From: Burkholderiales bacterium
GTDB lineage: Bacteria > Pseudomonadota > Gammaproteobacteria > Burkholderiales > WYBJ01
Reading direction: 5' to 3'
DNA: 64,000 bases
Assembly (NCBI GenBank): GCA_022841915.1
Contig: JALHQN010000014.1
Coordinates: 1-64,000, forward strand
The position numbers and the translations under genes were made by a program. The number at the start of each line of letters is the position of its first letter. The first letter of the stretch is position 1. Shown here piece after piece: positions 34,423 through 45,968 of the stretch. The notes beneath the pieces were generated by a model. It saw only the letters and a list, made by a program, of their open reading frames with translations, ran no database searches and was not told the origin of the DNA.

Positions 34423-35786
34423 CGACACACCACCATTGCGATTGCGATCCGGATCGCGGCGAAGGCGCCGATCCGGATCGATCCGAACCGGCCGTATTCG
34501 CGGCGCCACCCGTCGACGCCCCAGTGCGCCCGCTCGCGCGTCCGACACACGTCGCTGCGGCAGCGGTCCGCACCTCGGGACGGCGGCGCCTCTGGGAAGT
34601 CGAACACGTCCACCATTGCGTCCTCCTCGGCGCGGCTTTCGGCGCAGAAGAATTGCGTCGCATGTTCAAGCGCAGCAACTATGGCGGATGGGAGCAGGCG
34701 ACGGAGTATCAGCTACACTCGAGCGCAGTGAGCCTCGCCGGTAGCGCCAACAAATTCTCTCGCGCTGCGCATCGCAAGCTGGATGAATTCTACGAGCCGG
34801 TCGTGGCCACATTTCGAGGCATCTCGTCAGCCGTCGAACTGATGGAGGCATGGGAATCCTGGGCCGCACGCGGCGAGGTGATCGCGGCTTACTGGGCAGC
34901 GATCACGCATCCCTGCTGTGATTCCGCGGCGAGCGAGACGCTGTCGCAGGAAATGCACATGGCCGCGCACACGGCGTTCATCGGCAACCGCACGGCCTCA
35001 CGCCGCATCCGTGCGCTGCAAGATGCCAACAACGCCTTGGACGCGCAGAACGCGCGCATGCAGGGACAGCTTTGCGAACTGCGGACGGAAGTCTCGCGCC
35101 TGCGCGAGGCCTTGGTGGAAGCTCGTGAAGAAGCTCGACGAGAACGGGCGAGCGCAGCCAGTGCGGTGGAGGAATTGCAGCGCTGGCGCTCCGGGGACCA
35201 GATCGCGCTGTGGGACACTCGGCTCGCCACCCTGACCGAAGCTCACGCCGCCGCCAAGTCGCAATACGCCGCCGAGCGCAAGACCGTCGCGAGCCTGCGG
35301 GCCCGGATCGATTGGCTGCAGCAGCGCGTGATGCGCACCGCTTCCGATCCGGCAAAGCCCGAGGCGCCGGCAGAGTCGCCGCACTGCGCGAAGGCCGCCA
35401 TCGATACGGACCCGGTGCCCGACCTGACCGACACCTGTGTGCTTTGCGTGGGCGGGCGGGCGAGCCTCGTGCCGAAGTACCGGGCGCTAATCGGACGAGC
35501 ACAGGCCGATTTTCTCTATCACGATGGCGGCGTCGAGGATCACCTGAGTCGATTGCCCGCACTCTTGTCGTCCGCTCATGCAGTCATTTGTTTTTCCGGG
35601 GAAGTGAGCCATGCGGCGTACCGCGCCGTGAAGCGCTACTGCAAGGTGCGCGGCAAGCCGTGCGCCTTGATTCAACAGCCGAGCATGAACGGACTCAATC
35701 GCGCCTTGGCCGCGATTCGAGACCTGCTCCTTTTGGATGGCAAGATGCGCATACACCGGATCGACGCCGCCAGCCGGACGGGATGA
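34419..35786 (+). CDS. DUF2325 domain protein with coiled coil
   Basis: The 455-residue protein begins with a His/Cys-rich N-terminus ('TTHHHCDCDPDRGE'). A helical middle part follows, then a coiled coil (about 195-310) and a C-terminal DUF2325 domain (about 345-440: 'TCVLCVGGRASLVPKYRALI', 'AVICFSGEVSHAAYRAVKRY'). DUF2325 proteins are of unknown function. GTG 34419 was chosen because it overlaps the upstream stop in the usual coupled manner. The metal-ligand-like N-terminus and the Fur-like box ahead of the operon suggest a role in metal homeostasis, as inference only. Confidence 0.82.
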   Translation: MTTHHHCDCDPDRGEGADPDRSEPAVFAAPPVDAPVRPLARPTHVAAAAVRTSGRRRLWEVEHVHHCVLLGAAFGAEELRRMFKRSNYGGWEQATEYQLHSSAVSLAGSANKFSRAAHRKLDEFYEPVVATFRGISSAVELMEAWESWAARGEVIAAYWAAITHPCCDSAASETLSQEMHMAAHTAFIGNRTASRRIRALQDANNALDAQNARMQGQLCELRTEVSRLREALVEAREEARRERASAASAVEELQRWRSGDQIALWDTRLATLTEAHAAAKSQYAAERKTVASLRARIDWLQQRVMRTASDPAKPEAPAESPHCAKAAIDTDPVPDLTDTCVLCVGGRASLVPKYRALIGRAQADFLYHDGGVEDHLSRLPALLSSAHAVICFSGEVSHAAYRAVKRYCKVRGKPCALIQQPSMNGLNRALAAIRDLLLLDGKMRIHRIDAASRTG

Positions 35787-35870
35787 TGCGTGCCGGGCAA
35801 TGCCGGTTCCGGACATGCTCCTAGGCCTTGCCTAAGAGCACTGCCACTGCCCCCACCGCGAACTGGCCCG

Positions 35871-38328
<2,458 letters not shown>

Positions 38329-39105
38329 TCAGAGAAACCCCGAGATCAATCCGACAGCGACCAGGAACAAGAGCACCGCGACGATGCGCTGTATGCGCGC
38401 CATCGTCACTTTCGGCAGCAGCCGGTTGCCCATATACGCACCGATGAATGCGGCGAGTACCGCCGACGCGAGCAACGCATACTCCGACTGCGACTGGATG
38501 GTCGCGAATGTTTGCCAATAGACGCTCAACCGGGCAATGTCGATCGCGAACGCGACGGCGGCACCCGTCGCCACGTAGGCCTCCTTGCTCAATCCGGCCT
38601 TGACTAGGAAAGCCGACCGCAAAGCCCCCTGCATCCCGGACAGCCCGCCGAAAAAGCCGCTCAACACGCCCCCCAAGGGCAGGTACTTGGCAGGGAACGC
38701 CACGGCACGGAAGCGGGCGGAGAACTCCAATGTGGCGAACAGCATCAATAGCACGCCCACGATGAGTTTCACGGGCATGACCGTGTACGTCCGGCCGAAC
38801 AAGGTGTAGTCTGCCATGGGCGCGGCATCGGCCGCCGCGAGCAACAGCCACGCGCCGGCGAAGGACGCCACGATGGCCGGCAGCCCAAAACGGATCGCCA
38901 CGCCAAAGTCGATGTGGCGGCGCACGAGAGCGAGCTTGAATCCGCCGTTGAGAAAATGAACGACCGCGGTGAGCGCGATCGCCTTCTCCACAGGAAAGAA
39001 CAGAATGAACGCAGGGAGAAGCAAGGTCCCCAGACCGAAGCCCGAGAAGAATGTCAGGGCCGACGCCAGCAACGCGACCGCGCACACAACGCTATAGATC
39101 AACAT
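38329..39105 (-). CDS. Sulfite exporter TauE/SafE-family membrane protein
   Basis: The 258-residue protein has about eight hydrophobic helices with the TauE/SafE pattern: N-terminal 'FFSGFGLGTLLLPAFILFFP' and the second-half repeat 'VLSGFFGGLSGMQGALRSAF'. The family exports sulfite, sulfoacetate and other small anions. Two TauD-type dioxygenases in the same window, a family that can release sulfite from sulfonates, make a sulfur role possible but not shown. Confidence 0.9.
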   Translation of the reverse strand: MLIYSVVCAVALLASALTFFSGFGLGTLLLPAFILFFPVEKAIALTAVVHFLNGGFKLALVRRHIDFGVAIRFGLPAIVASFAGAWLLLAAADAAPMADYTLFGRTYTVMPVKLIVGVLLMLFATLEFSARFRAVAFPAKYLPLGGVLSGFFGGLSGMQGALRSAFLVKAGLSKEAYVATGAAVAFAIDIARLSVYWQTFATIQSQSEYALLASAVLAAFIGAYMGNRLLPKVTMARIQRIVAVLLFLVAVGLISGFL

Positions 39106-39172
39106 TCGTCTCTCCGCTCACGCCCAACAACCCGGCTTCGAATGATCCGTGCCGAAAGTCCGGGCCATCACA

Positions 39173-39448
39173 TTACCCCGACATTCTTTCGAGCGCCCAC
39201 CTTGCCACGGCACTGAGCAACACGATGAGCCGCGGCGTGGCTTTCCAGAACACCCGCCATGCAAAGGCCCTCGGTACCCAACCGAAGTTCGACAGGACTG
39301 CGCTGGCGCGAGTCCCTACCGGATGATACCTGCTGCCAGCAACAATCCGACCACGGCGGCATACACGCTACCACACCGGTCGTGCTTTTCGAAGGCGTCG
39401 CGAATCGTCCAAAAACGGGAGCATGCCGATCGTGGGCAGGAAGGTGTG
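39173..39448 (-). pseudogene. Chromate transporter (ChrA-type) C-terminal remnant
   Basis: On the reverse strand, fragments in shifting frames line up with the end of ChrA. First is 'TFLPTIGMLPF', then after a shift at a T-run 'WTIRDAFEKHDRCGSVYAAV' with 'VGLLLAAGIIR', a stop, and then 'FWKATPRLIVLLSAVARWAL' ending at 39173. ChrA proteins end with an equivalent LPFW...AAVVGLLLAA...WKLPPWLVVLL pattern. The rest of the gene is absent. It is a decayed piece. Confidence 0.5.
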
Positions 39449-39557
39449 CGGCGACTACACGGCTAATGGCAGGCGGACGTCGAGCACGCGTCGACATGCA
39501 GAAATAGAACGAAGCGCTCAGGCAAAATGATCAGGCATAGGTGCCTCGAGAGCGCCC

Positions 39558-40202
39558 TCAGGAGCCTGCAAGCACGAACACCTGCTCCAGACGCGAGCAA
39601 CGCCCCTCGGGCATCGTGATGACCCGAGCGTAAGCGCTGCCTTCCAGTCCGATGATGAGCTTGCCGATCTCTTGCTCGCCGACCATACAGGGACGAAAAC
39701 GCGTCAGGACCGACGTCGTGGGCAACACGAAGATCACCCTGCCTGCGTCGCCACCGAAGAAAATGGTTTCGAGCATCCCATGCACCGCGCTGAGCAGCAC
39801 CGCGGTGCGGCCCGCCTCGCGCAGGCAAGTTCTGTTCGACATCAGACCAGCCTTGGAGATCTCGTAGCACCGACCGTCGAGATCGAAGCGCTTCAGTACC
39901 CCGTCGACGGGAACCGACGGGACGGTGATCGTGCACACCCGCTCGTCGCGCGCATTACGGACCAGCACCTTCATCGCCGCCGCCTTGCCCGTGTCCTGCC
40001 ACACGGCCCACAGGAAGTCCGGCCCGACAAGGAGATCTTTGCATTGGGCAGCCACTTGCGCAGCGCGCATGGCAAATCCTTCCGCGTCCGCAGCCCGCCG
40101 CACACGCAGACCGAACACCGTGAGCAGGACAGTCAACGAAGCGATTCCGCCGAATACGGCCAAGTACGCCATCGGCGCCTGATTTTCCACGCCAAAGCCC
40201 AT
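39558..40202 (-). CDS. Hypothetical membrane-anchored protein
   Basis: The 214-residue protein has one N-terminal transmembrane helix ('YLAVFGGIASLTVLLTVFGL') followed by a soluble, beta-rich part with five cysteines ('VRNARDERVCTITVPSVPVD'). I recognise no family. It stands alone between a decayed chrA remnant and an MBL-fold gene. Confidence 0.6.
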   Translation of the reverse strand: MGFGVENQAPMAYLAVFGGIASLTVLLTVFGLRVRRAADAEGFAMRAAQVAAQCKDLLVGPDFLWAVWQDTGKAAAMKVLVRNARDERVCTITVPSVPVDGVLKRFDLDGRCYEISKAGLMSNRTCLREAGRTAVLLSAVHGMLETIFFGGDAGRVIFVLPTTSVLTRFRPCMVGEQEIGKLIIGLEGSAYARVITMPEGRCSRLEQVFVLAGS

Positions 40203-40348
40203 GCGAAGAACGGATCAGCAAGGGATAGCGGCAAATCGCAAGAAAAATGGACGACGGGTGATCGTAGGGATGCGCTTGGCGCTCTGGCATGCCGTGGCAA
40301 CCGACCGCGAGCGCAAGCATCGAAACACCCGCCCCGGCGCAAACCGCG

Positions 40349-41272
40349 CTACACGACGACCGTGTCGAAGTGGCGTGGAACGACGACGCGGGTATCCGGC
40401 GCGGCCTGGCGGACCTCCTGCACGAAGGTCTGCGCCTGCTCGTACGCTGCATCTTGAGGCGCACCGTAGGGCCACGATTGCACATCCCAATGGGTCGCGA
40501 TCACCACGGGCGGCTTGCCGAGCGCACGCAGCAGCCGGCCCGTGTAGTCGTGAATCTCCAGGCGCGCCTTGGCGGCCGGGATCAAGGCCACGCTCGGCTG
40601 CAGTCCCGCAACCTCGCGTTCGATGTAGTTCATCGAGCAGAACACGATGAGTCGATGCGCGCCGAGGCGAATGAAATAGGCGAGCGTGTTGCCCTCCACG
40701 TACTCCACCAGCCGCATCGGGGCGCGCACGTCCTTCGGCACCACGCCCGAGTCGAAATAGTGCTTGCTGCTCAACGCTGAATGCAGGCTCGGGATCACCT
40801 TGAGCGAAAAGGCGCCGAACTCGAAATCCTCGCCGCCCTTGACCGTGATGAGTTGCGCTTCCGGCACGCCGTGAGCGCGCGCGATATGGATCGTGCTTTC
40901 CGTGCCCACGACCGTCGCCCCGGTCTTCTTGGCGATATAGGGCATGTCCATGCAGTGGTTGAAGTGCGAATGCGACGTCAGGATGTAGTCGACCTTGGCG
41001 GCATGCATGTCGATGAGCTGCAGCGTGTCGGCGTTCGGACTCAGCGTGTCGTTCGGGCCGAAGATCGGTCGGATATCACCCGGTGCAACCGGCGGCGTCG
41101 ACGTGCCGAAGCCCTTGTCCGCATACCGGATGCGTGAAAAGAAAGGATCGACCAGGATCCGCGTCTGCCCATCGGTAATCGACCAGGCCGCTGCGCCGTA
41201 GTGAATCAGCTGCAGCCGTCCGGCGGCGGTCGCGCCGTCGCTGAGATCGTGGGTCTGAGGTGCAATGCTCAT
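40349..41272 (-). CDS. MBL-fold metallo-hydrolase with Asn in the metal motif
   Basis: The 307-residue protein shows the metallo-beta-lactamase fold. The metal motif, normally HxHxDH, reads His101-Ser-His103-Phe-Asn105-His106 in 'ILTSHSHFNHCMDM'. The aspartate that binds the second metal is thus Asn, while later histidines ('SLHSALSSKHY', 'ATHWDVQSW') remain. Activity may need one metal or be altered. The fold resembles the UlaG/YhfI-like group. The ATG at 41272 begins the family sequence; the frame runs on to 41407. Confidence 0.82.
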   Translation of the reverse strand: MSIAPQTHDLSDGATAAGRLQLIHYGAAAWSITDGQTRILVDPFFSRIRYADKGFGTSTPPVAPGDIRPIFGPNDTLSPNADTLQLIDMHAAKVDYILTSHSHFNHCMDMPYIAKKTGATVVGTESTIHIARAHGVPEAQLITVKGGEDFEFGAFSLKVIPSLHSALSSKHYFDSGVVPKDVRAPMRLVEYVEGNTLAYFIRLGAHRLIVFCSMNYIEREVAGLQPSVALIPAAKARLEIHDYTGRLLRALGKPPVVIATHWDVQSWPYGAPQDAAYEQAQTFVQEVRQAAPDTRVVVPRHFDTVVV

Positions 41273-41523
41273 GTGTTGGCTCCTCGCACGCTGATCGTGA
41301 GGCAAGTGCCGGCCGCGTTCGCCAAGCGGCGTCGTATGCTCAATTGCTGCTCGTGCCCTGGGCTGCAACGTTGCTGCGATGGCGCCGAGGCACCTTGCTC
41401 GCCGCATTCATGATGCGGGCGTTTCCCAAGATGCCCGCGCTCGGCGGGGAAAAACCCGTGCGCGAATCCGCAAACACGCGACGCTACAATGATGACTATT
41501 CATTTGCCCCGGTCGATTGTGCG

Positions 41524-42423
41524 ATGCAGATGGCCCAAGTGTCCAGCAAGGAACGCGCCTTCGTCCGCTTACGCCGTAGGCGCATCCAGCTTCGCAAGCT
41601 TCTCGCTCATGCGATCGTTGCGCTCGCAGCGACCGCTTGTGCTGCCGTTGTCCGAGCGGCCGACCCCAACCTCGAACACCCGACGCGGATCGTCACCGTC
41701 GCCCGCGACGGCTATACCATCGCAGGCTTGGCCACTCACCTGCCCGGGCCGTCGAAGTTCAAGCATGGCATCGCGATTTTCCCGGGCAATCCGGGCATCC
41801 TTCGCCTGCGGGAAGAAAACGGCGAAGTGCGCCATGCCATGGGCGGCAACTTTCTGATCCGCTCACGTCGCCACTGGCTCGACGAAGATACGCTGGTCCT
41901 GAGCATCGATGCCCCTTCGGATCGATGGGACAGCTTCACGCAAGCGTTTCGCGAAACCGAGCGCTACGGCAAGGATGTCGCGGCGCTGCTCGCGGAGGCC
42001 GGCCGCCGGTTCGGCATCGACGATTGGACACTCGTCGGCACGAGCGAAGGCTCCGTGAGCGCCTTTCACGCGGCACGCATGAATCCGATGCTCGCACGCC
42101 GGTTGATCCTCACCGCCTCGCTCTTCATGCCCAACCGCAATGGCGATGGATTGAGCAGCGCGGATTTCTCGCAGTTGAAGATCCCGTTGCTTTGGGTCCA
42201 TCACGTCGACGATCCGTGCCGCGTCACCGCCTACAGCGATGCCGTGGATTTCGCGCGACGCAGCCATGCGCCGCTGGTCACGGTGCGCGGCGGCGGCCCC
42301 GGACACGGCCCAGCCTGTCAGGCACGTACTGCCCACGGCTTCGTGGGCATCGAACGCCAGACGGTGCTCGCCATGCGCGCCTGGGTGAAGACCGGCAAGG
42401 TTCCGCAGGACGTCGGCCCCTAG
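41524..42423 (+). CDS. Secreted alpha/beta-hydrolase-like protein
   Basis: The 299-residue protein has an N-terminal basic region and signal peptide ('LAHAIVALAATACAAVVRA'), then an alpha/beta-hydrolase core. The nucleophile elbow is 'LVGTSEGSVSAFH', the acid is probably in 'VHHVDDPCR', and the histidine is in the 'GPGHGPACQARTAHGF' stretch. The periplasmic substrate is unknown. The ATG at 41524 puts the leader near the N-terminus; the frame is open from 41260 but reads as non-coding there. Confidence 0.72.
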   Translation: MQMAQVSSKERAFVRLRRRRIQLRKLLAHAIVALAATACAAVVRAADPNLEHPTRIVTVARDGYTIAGLATHLPGPSKFKHGIAIFPGNPGILRLREENGEVRHAMGGNFLIRSRRHWLDEDTLVLSIDAPSDRWDSFTQAFRETERYGKDVAALLAEAGRRFGIDDWTLVGTSEGSVSAFHAARMNPMLARRLILTASLFMPNRNGDGLSSADFSQLKIPLLWVHHVDDPCRVTAYSDAVDFARRSHAPLVTVRGGGPGHGPACQARTAHGFVGIERQTVLAMRAWVKTGKVPQDVGP

Positions 42424-42493
42424 ATCGAAAAACACCGGCGCCGCCCGCGTGTCGGCGCTCGGCCGCAATTCGCAGTTGCGGCGCACGCAGGCG

Positions 42494-42868
42494 TCACCTC
42501 CTCGCACATGAGCCTATCTCGCTCTTCATCTCGACCAAGATGACGTGGGTCGAAGTTTCCCCATTGTTGGTACCGATGTGCGTTTGGCTGTCGGACCACA
42601 TGACATCGCCTTCCTTGAACTGGCGCTGCAAGCGCCTGCCATCGGGAAGTTCTATCGATCGCCTGAAAGCCGACAGCGAATAGAGAACGAACGCCGGATG
42701 GGTGTGCTGGTGCGTGCTTTCACCGGGCTTGTCCTTGTAGTCGAGCACTCGCACGCATTCGTTCTCGAAAATGACCTTGTACTTGTCTCCATCGGTCCGG
42801 ACGGCGTCCTGAGCAAGTACCGCAAGAGGAAAACTCAAAACCACATACGCGAGCATGGTGCGAAGCAT
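42494..42868 (-). CDS. Small exported cupin-domain protein
   Basis: The 124-residue protein has a signal peptide ('MLAYVVLSFPLAVLAQDA') and a single cupin barrel. The first motif is in 'ESTHQHTHPAFVLYSLSAF', with His ligands, and the second around 'FKEGDVMWSDSQTHIGTNNG'. It could bind a metal and a small acid. It converges with the hydrolase gene at 41524-42423. Confidence 0.78.
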   Translation of the reverse strand: MLRTMLAYVVLSFPLAVLAQDAVRTDGDKYKVIFENECVRVLDYKDKPGESTHQHTHPAFVLYSLSAFRRSIELPDGRRLQRQFKEGDVMWSDSQTHIGTNNGETSTHVILVEMKSEIGSCARR

Positions 42869-43069
42869 GGGATTCCTTCAGAGAGGATTGTCAGTATAGG
42901 ACGACAAGTGCGTGCACCACGGCAGATCCTCCTTCTCGAGGCAGCGGTGAGCCTGGAACCGCGTGCGCTCACCACCCATGGGGTGGGCACGATTCGACCT
43001 ACGGATACAGTGCGCGGGGTAACCACTGCGTGTGCCGTACACCTCTTTAGCCCCTACGCCGGACCAGTG

Positions 43070-43252
43070 TCGGACACGCCTCGGCTGATCGAGTGCATCG
43101 ACCTGGGCGTCGAGCGCTCGCTAGCGCAGGATCCGCTGTTCGGATTCCGCATCATCGTGAATATCCCCGCCAAGGCAATGGCGCCCGCCAGCGACGATCC
43201 GTCGACCGACTTGTTGGCGATCGATCAGTGGACCCCCTGCGCCATGGGCTGA
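43070..43252 (+). pseudogene. DUF2254 membrane protein, C-terminal remnant
   Basis: The frame carries 'LGVERSLAQDPLFGFRIIVN' followed by 'IPAKAMAPASDDPSTDLLAI'. This matches the conserved DUF2254 segment usually read as QDxxFGxRQLVDIAxxALSPxxNDPTTA. Only this piece exists; the membrane helices and the C-terminus are missing, and the sequence from 42870 to 43070 shows nothing. It is a decayed fragment. Confidence 0.6.
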
Positions 43253-43336
43253 GGTGTGATTCTCTTGTGTTGGCTCCTCAGACGCCAAGTTTCAGCGAAG
43301 TGCCGACCATGTTGGCAACGCAACCGCCTTCACCCC

Positions 43337-44698
43337 TCACTCCATCCCCAAGCGCTTTTTGTACTCGGCATCGCGATACGCAAGCCGTCCCATCTTGACC
43401 TGCTCTTCGACGGTAAGCGACAGCATCTCGCGCATCTTCTTGGGCTTGTCCGCGACGAGTTCATCGCGCTCGAGCGCGGCGATACGCTCGTCGTCATACT
43501 TCAGGATATCGCGCAGCACTTCGCGATTGTGCTCCCCGAACTTCGGCGCGGGGCCGCGGACCTTCACGGCCGTTTTGCTGAAGCGCCACGGGCGGCCGAT
43601 GATGAGGCGCCGACTGCCCATTTCACGTTCCGGCGGGAACTGCACCCATTCGAGCAGGCCGCGGTGATTCAACTGCGGGTCGAGATTGAGATCGCGGCCG
43701 TCGAGCACCGCACCGGCCGGCACGCCTGCCGCTTGCAGACGCTCCATCGCTTCGATCTTCGTCAACGTGGCGCTCCACTGCCCGATGATCGTGTCGATCG
43801 CATCGTGATTGAGTCTCCGCGCCTCCGTCGTGGCATAGCGCGGATCATGTGCGAGTTCGGGCCGTTCGATGACTGTACACAGCGCTTGCCACTCGGTGTC
43901 GTCGCGCACACTGATCACGCACCAGGCGTCCTTGCCGTCGCAACGATAGCAGCCCTGCGGCGCGTATTGCCGATGCCGATTGCCCAAACGCTCGCCCGAT
44001 GCGCCATTGGCGATGTGATCGAGCACGTACTCGCTGACGCCGAAGCAGCCGAGCTGATACATCCCGACGTCCGCCCACAAGCCGCGGCCGAAACGATGCC
44101 GGAACCTCAGCCCGAGCAGGATCGCCGTCATGCAATTCCAGGTCGCGAGGAAATCGACGAACGACTGTCCCGCCTTCGACGGCGTGCCGCCCCGATAGCC
44201 GGTGACGGCGGCAAGCCCGTGGGTCGCCTCCTGGGTCGTCGCCTGCGCGGGGTAACTCGAATACGGCCCGCCATGACCATAGCCGGTATTCGAAACCATG
44301 ATGATGCGTGGATTGAGGCGCTGAAGATTCGGATAATCGAGGCCCCAACCGCGCATGACCCGGGGCGTGAAGTTCTCGAGCACCACATCGGCGGTCTTGA
44401 TGAGGTCGGTCAGGACGTCGCGGCCTTCCTTGCGCGCGAGGTCGAGAACGAGCGACTTCTTGCCGCGATTGGCCAGATTGAAGCTCGACGTCCGGTTCCA
44501 GGGGTCGCTCCCGTGCTGGTCGTCGGGGGCGACGACTGCTTGGCCGCCGCGCGTCTGATCCGGCCGCGACGGCCCCTCGATCTTGATGACCTCCGCACCG
44601 AGGTCGCACAGCAGCCCGGCGGCGTAGGGCCCGGCAAATACGTAACTCGTGTCGACGATACGCACACCGTCGAGGGGTAGTCGCTTCATTCGAATCAT
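43337..44698 (-). CDS. CaiB/BaiF-family (class III) CoA-transferase, second copy
   Basis: The 453-residue protein opens 'PLDGVRIVDTSYVFAGPYAA' and has 'LLCDLGAEVIKIEGPSRPDQ', 'NRGKKSLVLDLARKEGRDVL' and 'DVVLENFTPRVMRGWGL'. It differs strongly from the copy at 15946-17157, so it should have another substrate. It lies 250 bases downstream of the Bug gene in the hydantoinase run, which suggests activation of an acid made or imported by that set. The start at 44698 has no clear Shine-Dalgarno; a second ATG at 44689 is possible. Confidence 0.92.
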   Translation of the reverse strand: MIRMKRLPLDGVRIVDTSYVFAGPYAAGLLCDLGAEVIKIEGPSRPDQTRGGQAVVAPDDQHGSDPWNRTSSFNLANRGKKSLVLDLARKEGRDVLTDLIKTADVVLENFTPRVMRGWGLDYPNLQRLNPRIIMVSNTGYGHGGPYSSYPAQATTQEATHGLAAVTGYRGGTPSKAGQSFVDFLATWNCMTAILLGLRFRHRFGRGLWADVGMYQLGCFGVSEYVLDHIANGASGERLGNRHRQYAPQGCYRCDGKDAWCVISVRDDTEWQALCTVIERPELAHDPRYATTEARRLNHDAIDTIIGQWSATLTKIEAMERLQAAGVPAGAVLDGRDLNLDPQLNHRGLLEWVQFPPEREMGSRRLIIGRPWRFSKTAVKVRGPAPKFGEHNREVLRDILKYDDERIAALERDELVADKPKKMREMLSLTVEEQVKMGRLAYRDAEYKKRLGME

Positions 44699-44948
44699 GG
44701 TCTAGATATCCGTGCCAGTCGCGACGCGACGTGCAACATCTTACCGTGACGCGGAGGATGGAACGCCACTCGATGCCCATGGCCGGTTCGTCGAGCGAGC
44801 CAACCGGTTGCGGTCCCCCGCAGCAGATGCTCAAGACGCGCGAGCCCGAGTGCATGCCTCGAAACCCCGTCATTCTGAGTGGGCGCGGCGTATCGCGCCC
44901 TCTGGCGGCCGCCGCCCCGCTGATCGAGCATCCCCGCCGAATGGACGA

Positions 44949-45968
44949 TCAATTCGCCTTCGCGCCGGACACCTTGATGACCTGCGCAAACTTTGCGATT
45001 TCCGCCTTGATCCATGAAGAGAGCTCTTCGGGGCTCGACGACTCGGCCGAGGCCGCGTCGGCGGCGAGACGCTCGCGAAAATCCGTACTGTCGATGACCG
45101 CGGTCAGCGCGCTGTGCAGGCGCTTTACCACCGGATCCGGCGTGCCTCGCGGTGCCACGACGCAGTACCAGATCGTTGCTTCGAATCCCGGATAGCCCGA
45201 TTCGGCGATGGTCGGCACCTCGGGCATCGCCGGCGAACGCTTGAGGCTCGATACCGCCAGCAGCCGGATCTTTCCCGCCTTCGCCTGCGGGATCAGCGTG
45301 GGCGGCGGCGTGATCATGAGATCGACTTCGCGCGAGAGCAGGGCAACGAGGCCGGGCCCGCCACCCGCATACGGCACATGGACGATATCGATGCCGGCTG
45401 CGGCCTTGAGCATTTCGCCCATCAGGTGATTCCCGCTGCCGGCGCCCGAGGTCGCGTAGTTGAGCTTGCCCGGATTCGCCTTGGCGAGAGCGATCAGTTC
45501 CTTGAGCGTCTTTACCGGCACGGCAGGATGGGAAGCGAGTGCAGACGGCGCCTTCGCCACCAGCGTGATCGGCGTGAAGTCCGTCAACGGGTTGTAAGGT
45601 ATCTTCCCGGCATAAAGGGTGGGGCTGATCGCCAGTGTCGGGGTTGCGCCCATGAGCAGCGTGTACCCGTCGGGAGATGCCTTTGCGACGATGTCGGCGC
45701 CGATCATGCCGTTCGCCCCGGGCCGGTTGTCGACGATGACCTGCTGCCCCAGGATTTCACTCAGCTTCGCGGCAATGTAGCGCGTGTAGAGGTTCAGCGA
45801 ACCGCCGGGCGGCACGGGCACGACGAGGCGGATCGGCTTCGACGGGAACGGCTGCTGAGCATGGACAGGCCCGCCAATCCACGCAGCGCCTGCGAGCGAC
45901 GCGAGGCACACTGCCCGAGCACCGACGTTACGAAAGCCCAGCACGATTTTTCTTCTTGTAGACGACAT
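44949..45968 (-). CDS. Bug-family tripartite tricarboxylate receptor protein
   Basis: The 339-residue periplasmic binding protein has a long signal peptide to 'GGPVHAQQ', then 'PSKPIRLVVPVPPGGSLNLY', 'VIVDNRPGANGMIGADIVAK', 'DGYTLLMGATPTLAI' and 'IVHVPYAGGGPGLVALLSRE'. The start codon overlaps the stop of hyuA (TGATG), so the two are translationally coupled. This ties the receptor to the hydantoinase substrate. Confidence 0.93.
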   Translation of the reverse strand: MSSTRRKIVLGFRNVGARAVCLASLAGAAWIGGPVHAQQPFPSKPIRLVVPVPPGGSLNLYTRYIAAKLSEILGQQVIVDNRPGANGMIGADIVAKASPDGYTLLMGATPTLAISPTLYAGKIPYNPLTDFTPITLVAKAPSALASHPAVPVKTLKELIALAKANPGKLNYATSGAGSGNHLMGEMLKAAAGIDIVHVPYAGGGPGLVALLSREVDLMITPPPTLIPQAKAGKIRLLAVSSLKRSPAMPEVPTIAESGYPGFEATIWYCVVAPRGTPDPVVKRLHSALTAVIDSTDFRERLAADAASAESSSPEELSSWIKAEIAKFAQVIKVSGAKAN

